Source: Candidatus Latescibacterota bacterium (GTDB taxonomy: Bacteria; Latescibacterota; UBA2968; UBA8231). From it: 8,228 bases of DNA. Shown one piece after another: positions 1 to 5,852 of this stretch. Under the pieces are notes generated by a model that searched no databases, was not told the DNA's origin, and worked only from the letters and a program-made list of their open reading frames with translations. The position numbers and the translations under genes were made by a program. Location: contig JAJDTN010000199.1 of NCBI GenBank assembly GCA_022827165.1, forward strand, positions 1 to 8,228. Reading direction: 5' to 3'. Position 1 is the first letter of the stretch. Each line of letters opens with the position of its first letter.

Positions 1-718
1 GGGCGGCGCTCCGCTGAATGCCCCGGCCCACCTCGGTCGATCCCGTAAAGGAGATCGACTGCACCAGGGGATGGGTGATCATCGTCTCTCCCACCGTGCG
101 GCCGCCGCCGCAGACGAAGTTCAGCACTCCCGCAGGCAGCCCCGCCTCGGCAAAGATGTCGACGAAGGCCCGCCCGGCTCCGGGTGTCAGGCTCGCCGGC
201 TTGAAGACGATGGTGTTGCCGCTGACCAGGGCCGGCGTGCACTTCCGTCCCGGCACGTTGAAGGGAAAGTTCCACGGGCTGATGATCGACGCCACCCCGA
301 GGGGCCGCCGCACGCTGTAAGCGAAGACCCCGGTCTGCGCCGAGGGCGCGGTCTGGCCGCACATGGAGACCCCCCGGGCGATCTGAAACTCCATCTCGCG
401 CACAGCCGACGCCACCTCGGTGCGCGCTTCGTCGAGGGTCTTGCCGTTCTCCGCGGTGAGGATGGCGGCGACTTCCTCGGCCCGCCCTTTCAGCACGGCA
501 ACCGCCCGCGACAAGTACTCCGCCCGCTGGTACACACCCATTTCCGCCCATGCCGGAAAGGCCGCGTGCGCCGCCTGAATGGCCTGCTCGGCATCGGCGC
601 AGGTTCCCTGGGGCCACTCTCCGGTCACGTGCTCCAGGTCGGCCGGATCGCGCTGGGCAAAGGTCTTTCCGTCCGAGGCGCCGACCGACTGGCCGTCGAT
701 GTAGTTCAGAGGTTCCAT
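1..718 (-). CDS. NAD(P)-dependent aldehyde dehydrogenase, N-terminal part (C-terminus outside window)
   Basis: Oxidises an aldehyde to a carboxylate with NAD(P)+, presumably in the cytoplasm. The minus-strand frame is open from ATG at 718 to the window edge, giving 239 codons of a family usually about 480-500 residues long. Visible landmarks are the oxyanion-hole Asn in PWNFP (residues 148-152), the cofactor-binding Lys173 in VFKPAS, and the Rossmann-turn motif FTGSTEVG (224-231). The catalytic Glu and Cys lie beyond the edge. The start is supported by GGAG six bases upstream (plus-strand 725-728) and by a typical 'NYIDG' ALDH beginning. The N-terminal half reads like Bacillus YcbD-type or alpha-ketoglutarate-semialdehyde dehydrogenases, which end non-phosphorylating pentose and uronate pathways, but succinate-semialdehyde and other ALDHs are not excluded. 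It is divergent from the FG-GAP gene across 205 nt. The family call is firm; the substrate is a guess. Confidence 0.93.
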   Translation of the reverse strand, partial: MEPLNYIDGQSVGASDGKTFAQRDPADLEHVTGEWPQGTCADAEQAIQAAHAAFPAWAEMGVYQRAEYLSRAVAVLKGRAEEVAAILTAENGKTLDEARTEVASAVREMEFQIARGVSMCGQTAPSAQTGVFAYSVRRPLGVASIISPWNFPFNVPGRKCTPALVSGNTIVFKPASLTPGAGRAFVDIFAEAGLPAGVLNFVCGGGRTVGETMITHPLVQSISFTGSTEVGRGIQRSAA

Positions 719-923
719 GAGAAGCTCCAGTCAGGAAGTGATTCGATGGTGCCTTGCGGCCCGGATGCACGCTCTCCCCGGGTTGTGGTATCTTGGGCCG
801 GCCCGGAATCAAGGAGGTTCCGGCCTGCCGCCGCCACTCCGCCGCGAAGGGTGGACGCCATCCGAGTCGCGTGCAAGGCGAGGGACCCGCAGAGCCTCCC
901 AGCAACCACAAGGATCGAGTCCC
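719..923. promoter_or_regulatory. Divergent intergenic region with possible structured leader
   Basis: Separates the ALDH gene (minus) from the FG-GAP gene (plus) and must hold promoters for both. No good -35/-10 pair is visible. A -10-like TATCTT lies at 789-794 on the plus strand, without a TTGACA-like partner at the right spacing. Downstream is a block that can fold. TTGTGGT (783-789) is perfectly complementary to ACCACAA (905-911), and TTGGG (793-797) can pair with CCCAG (898-902, one G-U). Enclosed are a 6-bp hairpin at 803-823 and another at 834-854. The closing helix touches the AAGGA ribosome-binding site of the FG-GAP gene at 910-914. Read by eye only; no folding energy was computed. 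Confidence 0.4.
803..823 (+). promoter_or_regulatory. Stem-loop presenting AAGGAGG in its loop
   Basis: CCGGAA (803-808) and TTCCGG (818-823) form a perfect 6-bp stem. The 9-nt loop (809-817) contains AAGGAGG, a near-perfect anti-16S Shine-Dalgarno match. No ATG, GTG or TTG follows at a usable distance. The only candidate is a CTG at 825-827, which is in frame with the FG-GAP gene. It may be part of a leader structure or a standby ribosome site. Confidence 0.35.
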
Positions 924-2678
924 ATGCGCCGACTGGGCGCCCTTAGCGCCTCGGCTATGGCGGTTGTCCTCTGCCTGGTCCCGCCGCCGGGCAGGGCCGC
1001 TCAACCCGCACCCCTTCCCGCGGTGGAGTACGTCGACGTGGCCGGCGAGGCCGGTGTCGACTTCCGCCACGTCACCGGGGCCAGCGGCCGGCGCTACTTC
1101 CCGGAGACGATGGGCTCCGGGGTCGGCTTCGTGGACTTCGACGGCGACCAGGACCTGGACATCTACTTCGTCAACGGCGCCCCGTTCCCGGGCTACACCG
1201 GCCCGCCCAATCCGGTGAATGCGCTCTTCCGCAACGAGGGCGGCCGTTTCGTGGAAGCGGCGGGCGACGCCGGAGTGGACGATCCCGGCCACGGCATGGG
1301 ATGCGCCTTCGCCGACTACGACAACGACGGCGACGCCGACCTCTACCTGACCAACTATGGCGGCAACGTGATGTACCGAAACGAGGGCGATGGGAGTTAC
1401 CGCGATGTCACCGGCCAGGCCGGGGCGGCGGACACCACCTGGAGCACGGGCAGCGCCTTCGTCGACTACGACAACGACGGCGACCTCGACCTCTACGTGG
1501 CCAACTACGTCCGCTACGACCTCGCCTTCGCGGGGAAGGACCTGGAAGCCTATCTGCCCGTCTCACAGCGGGCCCCGGAAGAAGGCATGGATGCCTACCC
1601 CCATCCGCGGAACTTCGCCGGCGCCGAGGACCAACTCTTCCGCAACGAAGGCGGCGGCCGTTTCCGCACCGTGACCCGGCTGGCCGGGCTGGTGGACACC
1701 TCGGCCGCGGCCGGGCGGGGGCTGGGCGTGGTCGCCACCGACTACGACAACGACGGCTGGAGCGACCTCTACGTGGCCAATGACGCGGTGCCCAACTTCC
1801 TCTACCACAACGAGGGCGGCGGGCGTTTCACCGAGGTCGGCGGCGTGGCCGGCGTCGCCTTCGGCGAGGACGGCCAGGAGGAGGCGGGAATGGGGGTCGA
1901 CGCCGCCGACTACGACAACGACGGCCGCGTCGACCTGGTGGTCACCAATTTCGAGAACGAGCCCAACAGCCTCTACCGGAACCGGGGGACCGGGTTCTTC
2001 CCCCACGCCTCCTTTCCCGCGGGCGTCGGTCTGGTCAGCCTGCGCTGGCTCTCCTTCGGCATCGCCTTCGTCGACTACGACAACGACGGTTACCAGGATC
2101 TCTTCGTGGCCAACGGCCACGTCCTCGACAACGCCTCGGCCTTCCGCGAGTCCAGCAGCTACGGCCAGCCGAACCAGCTGCTGCGCAACCTGGGCCCCGA
2201 CGCCGCCGGCCGCTACCGTTTCCGGGACGTCTCGTCGCGGGCGGGGGCGGCCCTGCCCCGGGCGCGGGTCAGCCGCGGCTGCGCCGTGGGCGACTACGAC
2301 GACGACGGCGACACGGACATCGTGGTCAGCAACAGCGGCCAGCCGGCCGCCCTGCTGCGCAACGAGGGGGGGAACTCGCGCCACTGGCTCACCATCGCCG
2401 CCCGGGGCGGGGCCGGCAACCGCGACGCCATCGGCGCGCGGATCGAGGTGTGGGCAGGGGATCTCTACCAGGTGCGGGAGGTCCGCGGCAGCTTCAGCTA
2501 CCTGTCGCAGCGGGACCTGCGCGTGAGCTTCGGGCTGGGCTCCCGGGCGCGGGTCGACTCGCTGCGGGTCCACTGGCCCGGCGGCGGCGTCGAGGGCCTG
2601 GCCGATCTGCAGCCCGATCGCTTCGTCACGCTGGTCGAGGGCCGGGTGGGACACCCCGACCCGGGTCCCGGCCCCTGA
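924..2678 (+). CDS. Exported CRTAC1-like FG-GAP/VCBS beta-propeller protein with ASPIC/UnbV domain
   Basis: 584 aa. An N-terminal signal peptide (MRR, hydrophobic stretch about 5-20, probable cleavage near GRAA at 23-26) sends it out of the cytoplasm. Seven DxDxDG-type Ca-binding motifs of FG-GAP/VCBS propeller blades start at residues 71, 131, 181, 273, 329, 384 and 457. The first is imperfect (DFDGDQDLD). An ASPIC/UnbV domain occupies about 498-570 (GARIEVWAG...WPGGG). This matches the CRTAC1-like architecture seen in many environmental bacteria. The biochemical role is unknown; adhesion, carbohydrate binding or scaffolding are usual guesses. ATG 924 is preferred because it directly precedes the signal peptide and has AAGGA at 910-914. 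The frame stays open upstream to an ATG at 717 whose translation looks non-coding. It is probably co-transcribed with the next gene, 27 nt downstream. Confidence 0.93.
   Translation: MRRLGALSASAMAVVLCLVPPPGRAAQPAPLPAVEYVDVAGEAGVDFRHVTGASGRRYFPETMGSGVGFVDFDGDQDLDIYFVNGAPFPGYTGPPNPVNALFRNEGGRFVEAAGDAGVDDPGHGMGCAFADYDNDGDADLYLTNYGGNVMYRNEGDGSYRDVTGQAGAADTTWSTGSAFVDYDNDGDLDLYVANYVRYDLAFAGKDLEAYLPVSQRAPEEGMDAYPHPRNFAGAEDQLFRNEGGGRFRTVTRLAGLVDTSAAAGRGLGVVATDYDNDGWSDLYVANDAVPNFLYHNEGGGRFTEVGGVAGVAFGEDGQEEAGMGVDAADYDNDGRVDLVVTNFENEPNSLYRNRGTGFFPHASFPAGVGLVSLRWLSFGIAFVDYDNDGYQDLFVANGHVLDNASAFRESSSYGQPNQLLRNLGPDAAGRYRFRDVSSRAGAALPRARVSRGCAVGDYDDDGDTDIVVSNSGQPAALLRNEGGNSRHWLTIAARGGAGNRDAIGARIEVWAGDLYQVREVRGSFSYLSQRDLRVSFGLGSRARVDSLRVHWPGGGVEGLADLQPDRFVTLVEGRVGHPDPGPGP
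1314..2089 (+). repeat. Five identical 17-bp copies encoding DYDNDG
   Basis: The 17-mer gactacgacaacgacgg occurs without change at 1314, 1464, 1740, 1908 and 2073, each time at the start of a Ca-binding loop. A more diverged copy starts at 2292. It reflects blade repetition within the propeller gene, not a mobile element. Identity at synonymous positions may come from codon bias or gene conversion between blades. Confidence 0.85.
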
Positions 2679-2705
2679 AAGGTCATACAGGAGGAGCACA
2701 CACAC

Positions 2706-4592
2706 ATGGCCGTCACCCTGGAAGCGCGCGAGTCCACCCGGACGCCACCGAAGTGGGCCGTGCTGCAGCGCCGGCTCTTCGACGCCATCGAGGACGCCGC
2801 TCCGCGGGCCCTCGAGAGGTACACCCATCCGGACGGCCGTCTGCTCTGGCCCCCGAGTCCCGACTTCCAGAGCATCGACGCCCTGGACGACTGCTACGAG
2901 AGCTTCCACAACTGGCCCCTGTTCTACCTGCTCGGCGGCAGCGATCGGTTCCTGGCCGACGGCCAGCGGGAGTTCGACGCCATCAACGAGCAGATGAGCC
3001 GGCACGGCACCGGACACGGCTACCCCATGGTGGTGGGGGAGTACCAGCCGGGCTACGACTGGTTCCACCAGGGCGAGGGCAACTACCTGTTCTACATGCT
3101 CTGCATGGCCGATCCGGCGAACGAGGCCAACATCGAGCGGGCCCGCCGCTTCGCCGGGCTGTTCCTCGGCGAGGACCCGGAGGCGCCCAACTACGACCCG
3201 GAGCACCGCATCATCCGCTGCGCGAGGAACGGCAGCAAGGGGCCGGCCTGGTGGGCCTTCGACGAAGGTCCGCACTGGCCCTACGAGGGCTACAACCTGC
3301 CGTTCTACGACGTGCCGGGGTGCACCGACCACGACACGGTGCGAGCCAACCCCGAGCTGGGCGAGCGGCTGGGCGAGGCCATGCGGGACCGCATGGGCCG
3401 CGGCGACGCCGTGGTCAACCTCCTGGCCACCACCCTGGCGGCCAACGCCTGGCTGCTGACGGGGGACGGGAAGTACCGCGACTGGGTCGTGGAGTACACC
3501 GAGGCCTGGATGGAGCGCGCCGCCGCCAACGGCGGCATCGTGCCGGACAACGTCGGCCTCTCTGGAGTGGTGGGGGAGCACACCGGCGGCAAGTGGTACG
3601 GGTCGATGTACGGCTGGGCCTGGCCCCACGGCTGGCACAGCGTCGGGCAGGCGGTGGGGGTGGCGGCCCAGAACTGCGCCCTGCTGACGCGCCGGCTTGA
3701 GTACATGGAGTTCCCCCGGTCGCAGATCGACGCCCTCGTCTCCCGGGGGATCGAGCGCGACGATCAGCTCTACGTGCCCCACAAGTACGACGATCCCGGG
3801 CGGGTCGACTTCAAGCCGGGCGAGTGGATGTGGTACGTGGTCCGCAAGGAGGACGGCACCGCCCTGCAGCAGGACGGCTGGTTCGAGTTCATGCCCATGT
3901 ACCCCTCCGACATCGCCCACCTGTGGTGCATGTCGATGGCCCCGGCCGACTCGCGGCGGTTCGAGGGGACCCGCAAGCGGTCGGGCGATCCCTTCGCCGT
4001 CAACTCGTGGCACCACACCAAGGACCAGGGCGGCCACGACTGGGGCTGGATGGCCTTCCTCCACGGCGAGTTCCCCGAGTATCCCGAGCGGATCCTCGAG
4101 CACAATCTGGAGCAGGTGCAGGCGCGCCTCGACTTCATGGCCCAGGACGAGCAGGACCCCGCCACCTACAACGACGCCTACTTCCAGCAGCGGAATCCGG
4201 TCACCTGCGAAGGCCTGGTGCAGCTCACCATGGGCGCCCCTCTGCCGCACTACAACGGCGGACTGCTGGTCACGAGACTGCGCCACTTCGACATCCAGCG
4301 GCGCCGGCCGGGGCTGCCGCCCGACGTGGCCGCCCTGGTGTCGGGACTGAGCGGCGACCGGGCCGAGCTGACCGTGGTGAACACAAGCGCGGCGGAACAC
4401 CGGGAGATGCTGATCCAGGCGGGAGGCATGGGCGAGCACGAGTTCACCGAGGTCGAGGTCGACGGGGGATCGCGGCGCGTACCGGTGAACGGCAAGACCT
4501 TCGCGCTGGCCCTGCCGCCGAGTACCTGCGTCCGGCTCGGGCTGGGCATGAAGCGCTTCGCCCACGACCCGAGCCTGGCTCCGCCGTGGTGA
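2706..4592 (+). CDS. Uncharacterised protein, predicted alpha/alpha-toroid with C-terminal beta domain (glycosidase/lyase-like)
   Basis: 628 aa with no signal peptide or membrane segment, so probably cytoplasmic. I recognise no named family. The aromatic-rich helical body (about 15-480) has conserved-looking blocks: YESFHNWPLFYLLGG (64-78), YDWFHQGEGNYLFY (117-130), NGGIVPDNVGLSG (275-287), GGKWYGSMYGWAWPHGWH (294-311) and GGHDWGWMAFLHGEFPEYP (442-460). A beta-rich tail (about 541-614) follows. This resembles (alpha/alpha)6 glycoside hydrolases or polysaccharide lyases with a C-terminal beta-sandwich. Acidic residues in these blocks (D118, E124, D281, E291) are possible active-site positions by inference only. 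The start has AGGAGGAG at 2689-2696, about ten bases upstream. It follows the FG-GAP gene by 27 nt and converges on the next gene with a 10-nt gap. That it is a gene is certain; the fold is a moderate guess; no enzyme activity is claimed. Confidence 0.9.
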   Translation: MAVTLEARESTRTPPKWAVLQRRLFDAIEDAAPRALERYTHPDGRLLWPPSPDFQSIDALDDCYESFHNWPLFYLLGGSDRFLADGQREFDAINEQMSRHGTGHGYPMVVGEYQPGYDWFHQGEGNYLFYMLCMADPANEANIERARRFAGLFLGEDPEAPNYDPEHRIIRCARNGSKGPAWWAFDEGPHWPYEGYNLPFYDVPGCTDHDTVRANPELGERLGEAMRDRMGRGDAVVNLLATTLAANAWLLTGDGKYRDWVVEYTEAWMERAAANGGIVPDNVGLSGVVGEHTGGKWYGSMYGWAWPHGWHSVGQAVGVAAQNCALLTRRLEYMEFPRSQIDALVSRGIERDDQLYVPHKYDDPGRVDFKPGEWMWYVVRKEDGTALQQDGWFEFMPMYPSDIAHLWCMSMAPADSRRFEGTRKRSGDPFAVNSWHHTKDQGGHDWGWMAFLHGEFPEYPERILEHNLEQVQARLDFMAQDEQDPATYNDAYFQQRNPVTCEGLVQLTMGAPLPHYNGGLLVTRLRHFDIQRRRPGLPPDVAALVSGLSGDRAELTVVNTSAAEHREMLIQAGGMGEHEFTEVEVDGGSRRVPVNGKTFALALPPSTCVRLGLGMKRFAHDPSLAPPW

Positions 4593-4602
4593 GGTCGAGG
4601 CG

Positions 4603-5484
4603 CTACAGTCCGGACGCCCACTCCTCGTACGCCCGCCGCACCGCTTCGCGGCCGGCGAAGGGTTGGTACAGGAGCCGCGCCCGGTAGCGGCAGGTCCGGC
4701 CGATCTCCGGGTTGCGGATCACGTACTGCCAGTCCCAGGCCGGGCTGCGCGGGTCCGGCCGTCCGCGCTCGTCCCGGATGAAGTTCCACAGGGCGAAGCG
4801 GATCGGCGCTTCCTGATCGAACATCATGGCGTAGACCATCCCGCTCTCCGTCAGGCCGTAGTAGAACGGCAGCAGGAAGCGCTTTCGGGGATCCTCGACA
4901 ATGTTGAGGGTTTGGGCCCCCTCTTCGTACGGGAGGGGATCGACCGAGGCGTGGGCGACGGTGCCGGTCTCGAAGCCGTCCTGCGCGAGGTCCTCGCCGA
5001 AGCGGACCCAGCCTTCCTCCCCTTCGCAGGTCCCGTAGAAGTGAATCTCCCGGCCGCGGGTCCGGTTCATGTAGGAGGCCCACATGAAGGCCACGTACCC
5101 GAGGGGGGCGCAGCCCTCGTCGGTCAGGCGGGCGCTGAACTCCATGTCGACGCAGTCCGGGCCGAGGCGGTAGCGCATCCGGCTCTCGATCCCCCAGGAG
5201 GAGTCGGCCGCCGGGTGGCGGACCGAGGCTTCACCGGGGGAGTGGGAGACCAGGAGACAGCGGTCCTTCCGGGGGGTGAACATCGAGCGCTCGGCGTCGG
5301 CCGCGGCGCCGTTCATGACGTGCTCGAGGTTGAGGCCCACGGCGTCGTCCCGGAAGAGGTTGTGGTCCGGGCGGCCGCGGTGGCACAGGGGGGTGAAGCC
5401 GCTCCCCTGGCGGTCGGCGTTCGCCTCGTTGTCGAGGAGCAGGCCCCGGAAGGAGCCGCCTTCCAGTTCGACTGTCTCGGCCAT
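4603..5484 (-). CDS. Uncharacterised soluble protein, 293 aa
   Basis: No named family recognised. It has no signal peptide or membrane segment, and the composition (many aromatics, alternating strand-like segments) suggests a mostly beta fold. Distinctive segments are NLEHVMNG (52-59), RSMFTPRKD (66-74), PLGYVAFMWASYMNRTRG (127-144), HFYG (148-151), EGWVRFGED (157-165), PYEEGAQTLN (185-194), FLLPFYYGL (203-211) and PAWDWQYVIRNPE (248-260). The dense Trp/Tyr/His/Arg content would suit binding of a sugar or other polar ligand, but this is inference. ATG 5484 was chosen over an upstream in-frame ATG at 5658 because AAGGGG sits seven bases before it and the upstream extension is Arg/Pro/Gly-rich and shadow-like. 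It converges with the toroid-like gene, the two stop codons being 10 nt apart. Its 5' side faces the TPR gene divergently. Confidence 0.88.
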   Translation of the reverse strand: MAETVELEGGSFRGLLLDNEANADRQGSGFTPLCHRGRPDHNLFRDDAVGLNLEHVMNGAAADAERSMFTPRKDRCLLVSHSPGEASVRHPAADSSWGIESRMRYRLGPDCVDMEFSARLTDEGCAPLGYVAFMWASYMNRTRGREIHFYGTCEGEEGWVRFGEDLAQDGFETGTVAHASVDPLPYEEGAQTLNIVEDPRKRFLLPFYYGLTESGMVYAMMFDQEAPIRFALWNFIRDERGRPDPRSPAWDWQYVIRNPEIGRTCRYRARLLYQPFAGREAVRRAYEEWASGL

Positions 5485-5491
5485 GCTGAAT

Positions 5492-5497
5492 CCCCTT
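5492..5497 (-). promoter_or_regulatory. Ribosome binding site deciding the 5484 start
   Basis: On the minus strand AAGGGG stands seven bases before the ATG at 5484. No similar site precedes the alternative ATG at 5658 closely, so 5484 is taken as the start. Confidence 0.6.
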
Positions 5498-5527
5498 GTC
5501 TGGCGGGCGCGGGCCGCAGCGGACACC

Positions 5528-5552
5528 GGCCTGGGACCGGTCTCCCAAGGCC
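5528..5552 (-). promoter_or_regulatory. Bulged stem-loop in leader of minus-strand gene
   Basis: GGCCT+GGGA pairs with TCCC+AGGCC, nine base pairs interrupted by a single unpaired base (A5547 in plus-strand coordinates) around a 6-nt loop. It lies 44 nt upstream of the ATG at 5484. The inner part is the palindrome GACCGGTC (5535-5542), so it could also be a protein-binding dyad. No U-run follows on either strand, so it is not a classical terminator. Confidence 0.45.
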
Positions 5553-5561
5553 CTGTGGGGC

Positions 5562-5578
5562 GGCTCCTCGTCCGAGCC
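5562..5578 (-). promoter_or_regulatory. Small hairpin next to the leader stem-loop
   Basis: GGCTC (5562-5566) and GAGCC (5574-5578) form a perfect 5-bp stem with a 7-nt loop. It sits 9 nt from the stem-loop at 5528-5552. If transcription of the minus-strand gene begins just after TAGTAT at 5600-5605, both hairpins would be at the 5' end of its mRNA. Confidence 0.3.
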
Positions 5579-5645
5579 TCGCCCGCGACGCTCTTGCCTA
5601 TACTAGGAAGAACCCGACGTATCAGGGGAAGCCGGCGCTGGGCGC

Positions 5646-5691
5646 GCTGATCCGCCACGGGTACCGCCTCCCCGCGCCCCCGTGGGATAGC
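5646..5691 (+). promoter_or_regulatory. Imperfect 12-bp hairpin in the putative TPR-gene leader
   Basis: GCT(g)ATCC at 5646-5653 pairs with GGATAGC at 5685-5691. After a small internal loop, ACGGG (5657-5661) pairs with CCCGT (5679-5683). That makes 12 pairs with one bulge, around a 17-nt loop. An alternative inner register gives a continuous 7-bp CCACGGG/CCCGTGG stem. No T-tract follows. The role is unknown; it could be a structured 5' leader or an operator. Confidence 0.35.
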
Positions 5692-5833
5692 CGCCGCAGC
5701 GCCCTCGGGTCAAACCCAGGCGTGGCTGGATGCGAACACATGGACGGCGCGGAGGACGCCAGGACCAGTCGGAGCGCCTCGGCGCGGCTGACCCACTCGA
5801 CCCGCTGCCCCATCCAGTCCATCGGGCCGCGGG

Positions 5834-5841
5834 AAGGGGGG
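5834..5841 (+). promoter_or_regulatory. Purine-rich ribosome binding site favouring a TTG start
   Basis: AAGGGGGG stands eleven bases before TTG 5853-5855 and two bases before an in-frame CTG at 5844. The only upstream in-frame ATG (5730) lacks a good Shine-Dalgarno. The site together with the lipoprotein signal supports the TTG. Confidence 0.45.
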
Positions 5842-5852
5842 ACCTGAAGCCG

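Larger units (their letters stand above)
5485..5852. promoter_or_regulatory. Divergent 368-nt intergenic region with hairpins and a -10-like site
   Basis: Lies between the uncharacterised minus-strand gene and the TPR gene. No convincing protein-coding gene is seen. TATACT at 5599-5604 could be a -10 for the plus strand. The overlapping TAGTAT (5605 to 5600 on the minus strand) could serve the other gene. No good -35 is visible for either. Two hairpins stand at 5528-5552 and 5562-5578, downstream of that site on the minus strand. A third, longer imperfect hairpin is at 5646-5691 on the TPR side. The rest is GC-rich sequence in which I see nothing definite. Confidence 0.4.

Noticed and set aside
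800..866. Cobalamin-riboswitch-like pieces (GGAA ... TTCCGG ... CCGCCACT ... GCCA)
   Set aside because: In the true core GGGAA lies outside the following helix, while here GGAA is part of the stem. The B12-box ending is absent, and the downstream gene has no link to B12.
862..922. SAM-I-like riboswitch signature (GAGGGAC ... GCAACC ... AAGG ... TCC) before the FG-GAP gene
   Set aside because: The order of short motifs is suggestive, but the P2/P3 helices cannot be formed as in the SAM-I consensus and there is no closing P1 downstream, since the start codon follows at once. A covariance-model search would settle it.
717..923. N-terminal extension of the FG-GAP protein back to ATG 717
   Set aside because: The extra 69 residues are Arg/Pro/Gly-rich without similarity to the family, would bury the signal peptide, and overlap the start of the divergent ALDH gene by two bases.
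71..946. Plus-strand open frame opposite the ALDH gene
   Set aside because: It is antisense to an ALDH with intact motifs, and its translation is Arg/His/Gly/Pro-rich with no domain.
1563..4565. A 1000-codon open frame on the minus strand opposite the FG-GAP and toroid-like genes
   Set aside because: It is antisense to two clear genes, is rich in low-complexity Val/Gly/Pro/Arg runs, mirrors the DYDNDG repeats as 'VVVVV' stretches, and has no recognisable domain. It is a product of GC-rich codon bias.
4593..4602. Shared bidirectional terminator between the two convergent genes
   Set aside because: The gap is only 10 nt and I see no inverted repeat with T-runs there or at the adjacent 3' ends.
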